DNA of 64,000 nucleotides from Peptoniphilus sp. GNH (GCA_021307325.1 CP089931.1:1388979-1452978), one strand, 5' to 3'; positions 31,601 through 39,418 are shown, counted from the stretch's first letter. Program-made: numbers and translations. The notes: generated from the letters alone by a model not told the origin.

Positions 31601-34172
31601 AAAGCTACCTGATAGTTTATTGGGTCTTGGTGAATCTGTATTTTTTAGAAATGAAATTACAAGCTTGATTGTGCCTAAGGGGATAACTGAGATACCAGCA
31701 GTCCTTATGAGGGGCAATAAACTCAACAAGGTTGAATTTAAGGGCGATATAGAAGCTATATCAGATTTAGCTTTTGCTGAAAATAATCTTGAAGAAATTA
31801 TAGTACCTGATAGCTTAAAAACAATAGGCAAGCAAGCCTTTGAAACGAATACAGGTTCTGATGCCTACAAAGGAAAATTAGTTATAAGGACAAAATCTGG
31901 CAAGAATCCTAACAATTTAAAAAATAAAGAAAATTATATAATAGATCCTAAAAATCCGGGACAAGGACCATCTCTTGATTACACTAAATGGACTCAAGAA
32001 GACTTTACCTACAAGAAAGACAAGCTTGAAGGCTTTTCGGATCAAGGTCTATTAAAAATTAGAAAGAATAAAAATCTAGTTATACCTGCCAAAACACCTG
32101 ATGGACAAGACTTAAAAGTAATAGGCATAGATGCCTTTAGAAATCTAAACCAAGGGTTTGATATAAAATCTGTTGAAATTCCAGATACTGTTGTCAAAAT
32201 TGAGGACTATGCTTTGCAATTCAATGAAATAAGCAAGGTGAAACTCCCGAGAGATTTAAAGACATTGGGAATGGGCGTTTTCATGAGCAATTTTGACTTG
32301 AAAGTGGAATTTAACGATAAGCTAGAATACATTGATCAGGCCTGCTTCTATGAAACTGACCTAGGCTCCATAGAACTTCCAGCAAGTGTAAATACTATAA
32401 TGGATGCAGCGTTTAGAAAAAGTAATTTGAATGAAGTTAAATTTAAAGAAGGATCTAAATTAAAGGAAATAAAATATCTTGGATTTGCAGATAATAATTT
32501 GAAAGATATTAAATTGCCTGAAGGACTTGAAGTAATTGGAAATCAAGCTTTTGGAAACAACAAATTTACAGAGCTTAATATGCCTTCTACGCTTAAAGTT
32601 TTAGGCTTCCAAGCATTTGCTAACAATCCAAGCGAAGCAAATCCAAAGGCTGTTGTCATAAATATTGACAACAATAACATTCATGATGACGAAGGAAAGA
32701 CATTTATAGTAAATCCTAAAGTTTTAGCAACAGAAGCTGACAAGGCTGAGCTTAAAAATCAAATTGATTTGGCAGAAAAAGTAGACAAGAATAAGCTGAC
32801 AAAAGAATTTAAGGGATATTTTGAAAATGCGTTAAAGGAAGCAAAAAGCATAAGTGAAGATTCTAAAGCATCAAAAGCAAGTGTGGCTGGTGCGACTAAG
32901 GAAATGAAATTTGCAAACAAGAGATCAGAAATAAATACCTTGATGTTCGAAAAGGAACTTTTAGACTCTAAGGCACAAAAATTTGACAAAGAAAAATGGC
33001 AACAAGTCGAAATATCCTACAATAGAGCAAAAGAAAAACTGATGGTTATAAATATTTCCGATCAAGCAGTTGAGCAACTAATAAGCGACCTAGACTTGGC
33101 ATTAAAGAATCTAAGCGGAGTTGAAAACCCTCTAGAGGGAGCCATAGAGCTTGAAGGAGAAGCGGAGGTCAAAAGGACTCATTATATAGAACCCTACACT
33201 ATAAAGGTAAAGGTTTGGGTAAAAGAAGGTAAAATAATTCATGTAATAGATAATAAAACTGTGCATGATGATCCAAGTGAAGATGAAGAGCACAATGGTG
33301 GATATTTTAAACAAGCCCTACCAATTATGAGATCTTATATAGGCAAGAGCGTGGAAGAAGTATTAGGCCATCAATTGGGCAAAAAACTTGGCATAGACTC
33401 CATTTCTGGAGCGACAGTAAGCTCACGCATAATCCACAAAGCTATTCAAAACGCCCTTTCTAAATATAAAAAACCGGAAGTGCCTAATGAGGATATCAAC
33501 CCTGGAGAAGTAAAGCCTGGTGAAGAAAAACACGATAACATTCCTGTTTATTTTGGAATTATTTCAAGCTCATCAAGCTCATCAAGCTCACAAAGCGAAA
33601 ATAAAAAAGAAATAGAAAAGAAAGAAGAACCACAAAAGGACTATGAAAATCACTGGGCAAAAGAAGCCATAGACTTGTGCCTAGAAAAAGGATACTTTAA
33701 AGACATAGTAGATAAGTCAAACTTCAATCCAGAAAAGGCAGCAACGAGAGCAGAGTTTATAACAGTTCTTGCAAGATATGCAGGAATAAATAATAAAACT
33801 AACAAAGCAGGATTCGAAGACGTAAGTTCAGACAAGTATTATTCTCCATTTATTTCGTGGGCAAAAGAAAACAAAATTATCTTGGGAAGAGGAAATGGAA
33901 AATTTGCTCCAGATGCCACAATAAGTAGGGCTGAAATGGCAACAATTATCCACAGAATGGCAAAAGTCCTAAAACTAGATAAGTCTACAAAAAACATGAA
34001 TATAGACTTTAAAGATGCCGATGCAATTCCAAATTGGGCAAAAGATGCAGTAAAAGATCTTGTAAATCTTGGCATCATAAATGGAAACAATGACAATACA
34101 TTCAATCCAAAGGGCAACTTCAAAAGAGCCGAATTGGCACAAATAATCTACAATTTCAGCAAAAATAAATGA
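28680..34172 (+). CDS. Giant BspA-like LRR surface protein with FMN-binding and SLH domains
   Basis: An 1830-residue exported protein (signal peptide to about residue 28). At least five blocks of BspA/LRR_5 repeats (pattern I-xx-xAFxxN-xx-xxLxLPxSLxxIG) are each introduced by a Trp/acidic motif such as EWSEEDF, KWCAEDF, EWTAEDF or KWTQEDF. A helical FIVAR-like spacer (residues ~1355-1480) precedes an FMN-binding domain (~1485-1600). This ends DSISGATVSS, the flavin-attachment signature, with Thr1579 as the expected covalent FMN site. A Ser linker and three SLH repeats close the protein. It may serve adhesion and surface electron transfer. Monocistronic, with its own promoter and terminator. 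Confidence 0.9.
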   Translation: MKKVRKSLSLLLAFVILFSCFPGRMINAEEISTKVDSRRESADAKEWSEEDFFFEGVSFSKLTAKGKAKLKANNGVLYFPSLKTSHGNPICGIKQSGFTNLGIKSVGFSDQITEIGGQAFYGNNIEELNLPNTIKEIGFAAFKKNEIKSLTLPDSLVEIAASSFAENNISDVVVPDSVTKIFKDAFDKSTNLHISQVDKIEFQNCKKEDFTITAKASDKSAKYTEEDFTVRERAREEEGLVITGLSSQGQEKRKTSHVLNIPSVIDGKKVKIIGKSAFFNRSTDDASISFEEVILPSYLEKIEDGAFAGNSISKIDFPDSLKVIEQNSFCFNKLESLRIPNSVEKVGLHSFAYNKLKNVEIDNTKGKVSIDSMAFDDQEGGGLVKFIYLRDAKKNVDKYKINFNLDKGVTLSTSPANEAKEGEKVSLSYKITDDTKEILKVSVKKGQYFNLPIKDNSFIMPSADVTIEIKLKDKYSLDKWCAEDFIYYTYDPDPDNEDAQAYYCLKGLSEKGIKKLENNKNLVLPEKDPNGYKPVWVEEDAFKDKNIESVEIPGNYTHIQSRAFKNCGIKNLKLHDGLLYVQDSAFENNELTNLTLPETFKYPSKSAFKGNKLTSLVLPNSCTSIGPSSFMDNQIASLTLGNKTDRIWAEAFKNNKIKEVNIPLSLKKGCIERDAFDGNIGKENPLKKGENKVILWTPQKNNPNNIKAGNNYIVDPKQAEKQTVEFVASDFSYEKDKVSDFSKEGLKKYKKLGEDVTLKLPEVDTKGKKVTGVADYAFSDIDPQIKKIVIPNGYETIGEQAFSSSGLTEIELPDSMLYIEGNAFLNYEQITVKCYVSSDKIKETIGDSGNFWEVIVRNTSSEPSKPDKHESEWTAEDFKYKEMPIKYEENNVETTVNLNAVAGFSEAGLKKSKTLKKLVLPSEDTKGKKVEAITDLAFMGAYGKKGITGDLSIPEGYKYIGQMAFAFNNISGEVKLPDSLLGLGESVFFRNEITSLIVPKGITEIPAVLMRGNKLNKVEFKGDIEAISDLAFAENNLEEIIVPDSLKTIGKQAFETNTGSDAYKGKLVIRTKSGKNPNNLKNKENYIIDPKNPGQGPSLDYTKWTQEDFTYKKDKLEGFSDQGLLKIRKNKNLVIPAKTPDGQDLKVIGIDAFRNLNQGFDIKSVEIPDTVVKIEDYALQFNEISKVKLPRDLKTLGMGVFMSNFDLKVEFNDKLEYIDQACFYETDLGSIELPASVNTIMDAAFRKSNLNEVKFKEGSKLKEIKYLGFADNNLKDIKLPEGLEVIGNQAFGNNKFTELNMPSTLKVLGFQAFANNPSEANPKAVVINIDNNNIHDDEGKTFIVNPKVLATEADKAELKNQIDLAEKVDKNKLTKEFKGYFENALKEAKSISEDSKASKASVAGATKEMKFANKRSEINTLMFEKELLDSKAQKFDKEKWQQVEISYNRAKEKLMVINISDQAVEQLISDLDLALKNLSGVENPLEGAIELEGEAEVKRTHYIEPYTIKVKVWVKEGKIIHVIDNKTVHDDPSEDEEHNGGYFKQALPIMRSYIGKSVEEVLGHQLGKKLGIDSISGATVSSRIIHKAIQNALSKYKKPEVPNEDINPGEVKPGEEKHDNIPVYFGIISSSSSSSSSQSENKKEIEKKEEPQKDYENHWAKEAIDLCLEKGYFKDIVDKSNFNPEKAATRAEFITVLARYAGINNKTNKAGFEDVSSDKYYSPFISWAKENKIILGRGNGKFAPDATISRAEMATIIHRMAKVLKLDKSTKNMNIDFKDADAIPNWAKDAVKDLVNLGIINGNNDNTFNPKGNFKRAELAQIIYNFSKNK
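33560..34169 (+). repeat. SLH cassette, copy 2
   Basis: This is the near-identical partner of the cassette at the end of the protease gene. It has three rather than two of the 9-base serine repeats and only scattered point differences (for example NWAKDAVKDL for DWAIDQVKDL). Confidence 0.92.
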
Positions 34173-34209
34173 TTGAAATCTTAGAAATAGCCATAGTAAT
34201 GTAAAATTA

Positions 34210-34243
34210 AAAAACACTCGAGAAATTTTCTCGAGTGTTTTTT
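34210..34243. terminator. Bidirectional terminator between the LRR gene and the ABC operon
   Basis: A 15-bp perfect stem, AAAAACACTCGAGAA with TTCTCGAGTGTTTTT, and a three-base loop. It is symmetrical, so it serves both convergent units. Confidence 0.92.
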
Positions 34244-34249
34244 GTTTTC

Positions 34250-34984
34250 TCAAACAAGCTTGAATCTTTGCAGGAATTGCTTAGTTCTTTCTTGCTTGGG
34301 ATTTGAAAATATTTCTTCTGGACTTGAATCCTCCAAGATGATGCCCTTTTCCATAAACAAGACTCTGTTGGAAACATCTCTGGCAAAATCCATTTCGTGA
34401 GTCACTACAAGCATTGTCATACCTTCTTTTGCCAATTCTTTCATGACTTCCAAAACATCTGCGACCATCTCTGGGTCTAGGGCAGATGTGGGTTCATCAA
34501 AAAGCATTATTTCTGGCTCCATGCAAAGAGATCTTGCTATGGCGACCCTTTGCTTTTGCCCGCCAGAGAGTTGAGATGGTTTGGCATCTACATAGGATGC
34601 CATGCCAACTTGTCCCAAATACTTTAAAGCCATGTTTTTAGCGTCGATTTTGGATTTTTTTAAAACCTTTATTGGTCCTAGGGTGAGGTTGTCTATGACA
34701 TTTAGATTGTTGTAGAGATTAAAGTTTTGAAAAACCATTGCCATTTTTGTTCTAAGAAGTCTTAGGTCTGTTGAAGAATCGAGAAGATTTTTTCCTTCAA
34801 AAAATATCTTGCCACCAGTTGGCTTTTCAAGTTGATTTATGCAACGAAGAAGGGTAGATTTGCCCGAGCCGGATGAGCCTATAATAGATATGACCTGACC
34901 CTTGTCTACTGTAAAATTTATATCTATAAGCACCTTGTTGCTGCCAAAGGACTTTTCTAAATTTTCTATTTTTAGTATTTCCAT
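34250..34984 (-). CDS. Polar amino-acid ABC transporter ATPase
   Basis: The 244-residue ATPase is of the GlnQ/HisP class. It shows Walker [14 protein letters not shown]-loop MVFQNFNLY, signature [16 protein letters not shown], Walker [14 protein letters not shown] and the H-loop VTHEMDFA. It energises uptake of a polar amino acid together with the permease 9 bases upstream. GGAGG precedes the start at proper spacing. Third gene of the T-box-controlled operon. Confidence 0.93.
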   Translation of the reverse strand: MEILKIENLEKSFGSNKVLIDINFTVDKGQVISIIGSSGSGKSTLLRCINQLEKPTGGKIFFEGKNLLDSSTDLRLLRTKMAMVFQNFNLYNNLNVIDNLTLGPIKVLKKSKIDAKNMALKYLGQVGMASYVDAKPSQLSGGQKQRVAIARSLCMEPEIMLFDEPTSALDPEMVADVLEVMKELAKEGMTMLVVTHEMDFARDVSNRVLFMEKGIILEDSSPEEIFSNPKQERTKQFLQRFKLV

Positions 34985-34993
34985 AAATGCCTC

Positions 34994-35719
34994 CTAAACC
35001 TGCATTTGATTGCCAGACTTGAGCTCGAAATCTTTTGGACCATCCATCTTTTTTTCCGCAAAGCGAAGGACATTTGTGATTATGGTAGTTAAGATTAGAT
35101 AGATTATACAAGTGACAAAAAATGTGCCAAAATAGTTGAAGTTCGCTCCGGCTATCGATCTACTCTGAAAAAATAGCTCTGAGACACCTATGACATTTAA
35201 AACAGATGTATCCTTTACATTTATTACAAACTCATTTCCCGTTGCGGGCAAGATGTTTCTAAGAGTTTGGGGTAGGATGACATAAAGCATTGTTTGAAAA
35301 TGGGTCATGCCAGATGCGTAAGCAGCTTCGAATTGGCCCTTATCTATCGAGAGGATGCCCCCTCTTACAACTTCAGACATATAGGCACCTGTATTTATTG
35401 AAACAATAAAGAAAGCCGCAGGCACCAAGGGGAGTCTCACATCAAAAAATAGAGGAATTCCAAAATAAATTACCATGGATTGAACCATCATGGGAGTGCC
35501 TCTAAAAAATAAGATGTAGAAGGAGAGGATGGCGTTTATTAGCTTTTGCACAAGTCCACTCATACCCGATTTTTTAGGAAGGGTTCTTATTATGCCTATT
35601 CCCAAGCCTATCAAGAGACCGAGGATAGTTCCTATAAGAGAAATTTGCAGGGTCAAAATGGTACCATTTATAAATAAAGGGTAATTATTTTGCCATATTT
35701 CCAACATTTTTTCTAGCAT
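34994..35719 (-). CDS. Polar amino-acid ABC transporter permease
   Basis: A 241-residue HisM/GlnP-type permease. It has about five membrane helices and the EAA loop (EAAYASGMTHFQTMLYVILP) that docks on the ATPase. FFRGTPMMVQSMVIYFGIP is characteristic of the polar amino-acid subfamily. Its start codon follows the binding-protein stop by one base (TGA-A-ATG), so translation is coupled. A single permease gene implies a homodimeric channel. Confidence 0.92.
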   Translation of the reverse strand: MLEKMLEIWQNNYPLFINGTILTLQISLIGTILGLLIGLGIGIIRTLPKKSGMSGLVQKLINAILSFYILFFRGTPMMVQSMVIYFGIPLFFDVRLPLVPAAFFIVSINTGAYMSEVVRGGILSIDKGQFEAAYASGMTHFQTMLYVILPQTLRNILPATGNEFVINVKDTSVLNVIGVSELFFQSRSIAGANFNYFGTFFVTCIIYLILTTIITNVLRFAEKKMDGPKDFELKSGNQMQV

Positions 35720-35720
35720 T

Positions 35721-36548
35721 TCATTCCTCGCTTATAGGTTGTGTTTCAAGAGCTGTCTTCATCATCTCTTGTCTTTTTTCATCACTTACAGAGTCTATTA
35801 TTTTATTTAAGTCTTCTTTTAGCTTGGATCCTTTAGAAAGACCAGCTGCAACAGCAAGATCTTCATCAGAAGCTACAAATCCCTTGCCGTCTTCGAATTT
35901 TATATAGGTAAATTCGGGTATAGCTTTTTCAACAGATAGACCTTCTGGCAGCTCTGCAACATAGGCATCTATTATGCCAGATTTTAGAGCTACTCTTTCA
36001 GAGTTGAAGTCTTGCATAGCTTCTACTTTTTGAGCGCCGGGTATTTGGTCTATCACGCTATAATGAACTGTGTTTAATTGACCAGTCACCTTAGCTCCTT
36101 TAAAATCTGAAAGGGAAGTGGCATTTGCATAGGCAGAGTCTTTTTTTACTACCATAATGAGGTCACTTTTCCAGTAGGCAGATGTGAAGTCTATGACTTC
36201 CTGTCTTTCTTTGGTCGGACTCATGCCAGCCATGACAAGATCAATTGTTCCAGATTGGACAGCTGGAGCTAGTCCATCCCAGTCTATCTTGACAATCGAG
36301 AGTTCCTTTCCAAGTCCTTCAGCTACTTTTTTTGCAAACATTATATCGTAGCCATTTGCAAACTCTTTGCTGCCCTCGATTGGCACAGCGCCATTTGAAT
36401 CATCTGATTGAGTCCAATTGTAGGGGGCATAGCCACATTCCATGCCGACTCTTAGGACATTTTCGCTTTTCGATTTGCCACATCCGACCAGACTAAAGGC
36501 GGACAATAAACTGACAAGAACTAATAGATTTTTTAATGTTTTTTTCAT
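35721..36548 (-). CDS. Amino-acid ABC transporter substrate-binding lipoprotein
   Basis: The 275-residue family 3 solute-binding protein has a lipoprotein signal (SAFSLVGC lipobox). I start at the ATG at 36548, which has GGAGGAAAG before it; the longer reading frame runs back into the T-box terminator. Binding-site features include LRVGMECGYAPYNW near the N-terminus, GYDIMFAKKVAEGLG and MAGMSPTKERQEVIDF. The ligand is a polar amino acid; lysine or another basic residue is suggested by the leader RNA, not by the protein itself. First gene of the operon. Confidence 0.92.
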   Translation of the reverse strand: MKKTLKNLLVLVSLLSAFSLVGCGKSKSENVLRVGMECGYAPYNWTQSDDSNGAVPIEGSKEFANGYDIMFAKKVAEGLGKELSIVKIDWDGLAPAVQSGTIDLVMAGMSPTKERQEVIDFTSAYWKSDLIMVVKKDSAYANATSLSDFKGAKVTGQLNTVHYSVIDQIPGAQKVEAMQDFNSERVALKSGIIDAYVAELPEGLSVEKAIPEFTYIKFEDGKGFVASDEDLAVAAGLSKGSKLKEDLNKIIDSVSDEKRQEMMKTALETQPISEE

Positions 36549-36570
36549 ATCTTTCCTCCAAAAAAATAAT

Positions 36571-36839
36571 AAAAAAGAGATCTTCATCCAAAAGGGACGA
36601 AAATCTCGTGGTACCACCCAAATTTACAAGAGACTTGCATCCCTTGCCTTAGAGGCTACAATAATAGCCCGACCCTATAACGTGGGTTTACGTCAGGTCA
36701 TCTAGCAAAAGCCTTCCACCTGCGACTTGGAGTCTTTATTCACGATGTTGGTTCTTATCCCATCTCAGCTACAAGGGATTCTCTGTAAAAGCCTGACAAA
36801 GCTACTCATCTCTTCAAAGTCTTTTTATAAATTTCTTTG
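36571..36839 (-). promoter_or_regulatory. T-box leader of the ABC operon, candidate lysine specifier
   Basis: On the minus strand the leader contains GAGATGAGTAG (5' part of the specifier loop), CAGAGAA, GTGAATAAAGACTCC (specifier region, 36734-36737 reading AAA or AAG), and the T-box GGGTGGTACCACG at 36607-36619. A terminator helix follows (GAGAT...ATCTC, 36577-36607) with a U tract. The TGGT bulge would pair with a tRNA ending ACCA. The specifier comes just after GTGAA; in-phase TAA is impossible, and both neighbouring readings are lysine codons. Uncharged tRNA should favour antitermination and expression of the transporter. Confidence 0.88.
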
Positions 36840-36868
36840 ATTATATACAATGTGGCTAAAAAAAGCAA
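36840..36868 (-). promoter_or_regulatory. Promoter of the T-box/ABC operon
   Basis: A perfect TATAAT (36840-36845) has a weak -35 TTGCTT 17 bp upstream; TTGAAC lies nearby but too far. Confidence 0.6.
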
Positions 36869-36938
36869 GTTCAATTTAAAAAGACCAGATGACTTTTAAA
36901 GTCTTTTAAAATTTCATATAATGAGATAGAGGTAAATT

Positions 36939-37679
36939 ATGAGAAAAACAGTTTTAATTACAGGAGGCTCAAGGGGAATAGGAAGGGCTATCGCCTTAAA
37001 ACTAAGCGAGCAAGCACAAGCCTATGACATAGCCATAACTTATAATGAAAATAAAGAAGCGGCACTCGAAGTGAAAAGTCAAATTGAAAAAAATGGCCGC
37101 AGGGCCATGGTGTTAAAGTGCGATGTGGCCTTTTGTGAAGAGGTTGATCGTGTTTACGATGAGATTTTAAATACTTGGGGGCCAGTCGATGTGCTTATAA
37201 ACAATGCAGGTATAGCCGACAAGACCTTGTTTCAGGATATGGAGCTGGAAAGCTTTAAAAGAATCATGGATGTGAATGTGACGGGGGTCTTTAACACTAT
37301 AAAGGCAGTCCTTCCTGCCATGATTTCTAAAAAAGAGGGCTATATTTTAAATATATCCTCCATGTGGGGGCTGGTAGGAGCATCTATGGAAGTCGCCTAT
37401 TCGGCATCTAAAGGAGCAGTAAATTCTCTTACAAAGGCCTTGGCAAAGGAAGTTGGATACTCGGGGATAATAGTAAATGCAATCGCACCTGGGGCAACCA
37501 TGACTCAGATGTGTGAAGATTTAGGAGCAGAAGTTTTAAAGGACTTGTGCGAGGAAATCCCAGCCGGAAGACTGGCAAGACCAGATGAAATTGCAAATCT
37601 TGCAATTTTTATGATTTCAGGCAAGTGCGATTATATACAAGGACAAATAATAAGCCCAAATGGGGGACTTGTAATTTAA
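36939..37679 (+). CDS. SDR-family reductase, FabG-like or EF-P 5-aminopentanone reductase type
   Basis: A 246-residue classical short-chain dehydrogenase. The NADP-binding TGGSRGIGRAI is at the N-terminus, then NNAGIAD, the catalytic Ser in ISSMWGLVGA, and YSASKGA with catalytic Tyr and Lys. I remember the ISSMWG form with Trp from clostridial relatives of YmfI, the enzyme finishing the 5-aminopentanol modification of EF-P, so that role is a real alternative to fatty-acid FabG; no fab genes adjoin it. A TATAAT box and AGAGGT site precede it, and it is followed by two hairpins. Confidence 0.8.
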   Translation: MRKTVLITGGSRGIGRAIALKLSEQAQAYDIAITYNENKEAALEVKSQIEKNGRRAMVLKCDVAFCEEVDRVYDEILNTWGPVDVLINNAGIADKTLFQDMELESFKRIMDVNVTGVFNTIKAVLPAMISKKEGYILNISSMWGLVGASMEVAYSASKGAVNSLTKALAKEVGYSGIIVNAIAPGATMTQMCEDLGAEVLKDLCEEIPAGRLARPDEIANLAIFMISGKCDYIQGQIISPNGGLVI

Positions 37680-37702
37680 AAATTAAAATCCGTATACAAA
37701 GT

Positions 37703-37749
37703 AAAAATCGGTTCAAGCATGATTATTATGCTATGCGAGCCGATTTTTT
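37703..37749 (+). terminator. Terminator after the SDR gene
   Basis: AAAATCGG pairs with CCGATTTT around a partly paired inner segment, followed by a T run. Confidence 0.7.
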
Positions 37750-37758
37750 TCTTAAAAA

Positions 37759-37787
37759 AACCACTGACTAAGCAGTGGTTAATTTTT
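37759..37787. terminator. Bidirectional terminator, SDR / CoA-transferase
   Basis: AACCACTG pairs with CAGTGGTT around ACTAAG. T tracts lie on both strands, so it most likely ends the convergent CoA-transferase transcript. Confidence 0.75.
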
Positions 37788-37819
37788 ATAAAAATTTTAT
37801 GCACACTTTAAAAGCTTTA

Positions 37820-39364
37820 TTAAAGATGCATTTTTTCTGGACTAAAAATTCTACTATCCATAATTTTTAATTGGTCGGAGATTAGAGGTTCGAATTCTAT
37901 ATTTTTTAAAATATCTCTTTCAAGATCAACTCCGGGGGCAATTTCTTCCAAAATAAGACCTTTAGGACTTAGCCTAAATACGCATCTTTCAGTCACATAG
38001 ATGACATTTTGTCCATTTTCAAGAGCTGATTTAGCTGAAAAAGTCCTTTGAAAAATTGATTTTACAAATTTTTTGATTTTACCTTCCTGAACTATTTGAA
38101 GTTCACCGTCTTTTATTTCCACTTTCAGACCACCAGCCGTAAGGCTTCCGCAAAACACCAAATTTTTTGTGCCTTGAGCTATGTCTATAAAGCCGCCGCA
38201 TCCGGGCATGGAGTTTTCAAAGCGAGAAACATTTAGATTGCCAAAGCCATCTACTTCGGCAAGACCTAAAAAGCTAGTTTCAATTCCTCCGCCCGCTGTA
38301 AAATCAAGAAAATCTTTTGAAGGCATGGCACCCTTTGAATTTAAAGCAGCGCCAAAAGAGCCTCCCTTCAAGGGAAGTTCTCCTAGAACTCCTGAATCTT
38401 GAGTCAAGGTGATTTTATCTTTTATACCTTCTTCATCGCATATATCGGCTACAAGTTCGGGCACCCCAACACCCATGTTTACTATGCTATCTTTCTTTAT
38501 CTCAAGGGCAGCCCGTCTGGCTATAACTTTTTTCATATTTAAAGGCAGGGGATTTTTGGAGCTTAGCTCAATATTTATCTTGCCACTCAAGCTGTCTTCG
38601 TTTAAGTAGTCCCAAGTTTGCCTATGGTATTTTTCAGCCTTGCTTGTGACGAAAACATAGTCGACTAAATTTCCTGGGATAGAAATTTTATCAGGAGACA
38701 ATTTTTCATCTACAACTTCTTTTACTTGGCAGATAACTTTGCCACCAGAATTTTTGCTAGCCATGGCAATTTGCAAGAGATCAAGAGGTCCAATTTCATC
38801 TTCTATTGATATGTTTCCAAAAATATCCGCTCTAGTTCCTCTAATAAGTCCCAAATCTATTTTTGGCGTCTTATAGGCTATGAATTCTTCTTTCAAGACG
38901 GTTACAATTTCTCCCAAGACATCTTTTGTAAGAGTATTAAACCTGCCGCCATCAAGTCTAGGGTCTACGAAAGTAGAAAGCCCAAGCTTTGTGAGCATAA
39001 AATTTTCGCTCCTTATAGCCGAGTCATACAGACGTAAAATCGTTCCATAAGGAAGGTCATAGCATTTGATTTTATTGTCTGCAATGAGTTTCGATGTCTC
39101 TTTTAAAGTTGCAAGATGAGATATTATAATTTCATCAATAAGACCTGGAAGGGCAAGCCTATCTATGCCTGTGCCGTCTGCGTTGCCAGAGCCTGGCCCA
39201 TGCATGATTTTTAGATTTTTTGGATACCCTTTTTTTAAAAAAGAATCTCGAATAGCTTCCAAGACTTCTTCGGGACTTGCAGAAGCAAAAAAACCTGATA
39301 CAGCTACTCGGGCCTCGTCTTTTACAAGTCCGCCGATATCATCAAAATTTATTAGCTTAGTCAT
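37820..39364 (-). CDS. Acyl-CoA:carboxylate CoA-transferase (YdiF/propionate CoA-transferase type), Asp at catalytic position
   Basis: This 514-residue fused CoA-transferase resembles YdiF and clostridial propionate CoA-transferase. It has INFDDIGGLVKDEARVAVSG at the N-terminus, VNMGVGVPELVADI, LTQDSGVLGELP, and FGNLNVSRFENSMPGCGGF. The start at 39364 has AAAGGAGAAG before it; a longer frame lacks such a site. It would move CoA between short-chain acyl groups during fermentation. In relatives the motif reads LTxESG, whose Glu forms the glutamyl-CoA intermediate; here residue 323 is Asp (codon GAT). Activity may be altered. A GntR regulator lies upstream. Confidence 0.87.
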   Translation of the reverse strand: MTKLINFDDIGGLVKDEARVAVSGFFASASPEEVLEAIRDSFLKKGYPKNLKIMHGPGSGNADGTGIDRLALPGLIDEIIISHLATLKETSKLIADNKIKCYDLPYGTILRLYDSAIRSENFMLTKLGLSTFVDPRLDGGRFNTLTKDVLGEIVTVLKEEFIAYKTPKIDLGLIRGTRADIFGNISIEDEIGPLDLLQIAMASKNSGGKVICQVKEVVDEKLSPDKISIPGNLVDYVFVTSKAEKYHRQTWDYLNEDSLSGKINIELSSKNPLPLNMKKVIARRAALEIKKDSIVNMGVGVPELVADICDEEGIKDKITLTQDSGVLGELPLKGGSFGAALNSKGAMPSKDFLDFTAGGGIETSFLGLAEVDGFGNLNVSRFENSMPGCGGFIDIAQGTKNLVFCGSLTAGGLKVEIKDGELQIVQEGKIKKFVKSIFQRTFSAKSALENGQNVIYVTERCVFRLSPKGLILEEIAPGVDLERDILKNIEFEPLISDQLKIMDSRIFSPEKMHL

Positions 39365-39389
39365 ATCTTCTCCTTTATCACATTCTGCA

Positions 39390-39418
39390 AGTATATAAAA
39401 TAAAGTCATTTATGTCAA
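39390..39418 (-). promoter_or_regulatory. Promoter of the CoA-transferase gene
   Basis: On the minus strand TTGACA and TATACT are 17 bp apart. The -35 overlaps the T tract of the terminator that ends the GntR gene. Confidence 0.75.

Noticed and set aside
34994-36548. Assigning glutamine as the ABC transporter substrate from GlnQ/GlnP similarity
   Set aside because: The motifs are shared by all polar amino-acid transporters; the leader RNA points to lysine, and the protein sequence alone does not decide.
36571-36839. Lysine riboswitch (L-box) instead of a T-box
   Set aside because: The GGGTGGTACCACG element, CAGAGAA motif and terminator layout are T-box hallmarks; L-box conserved core elements are not visible.
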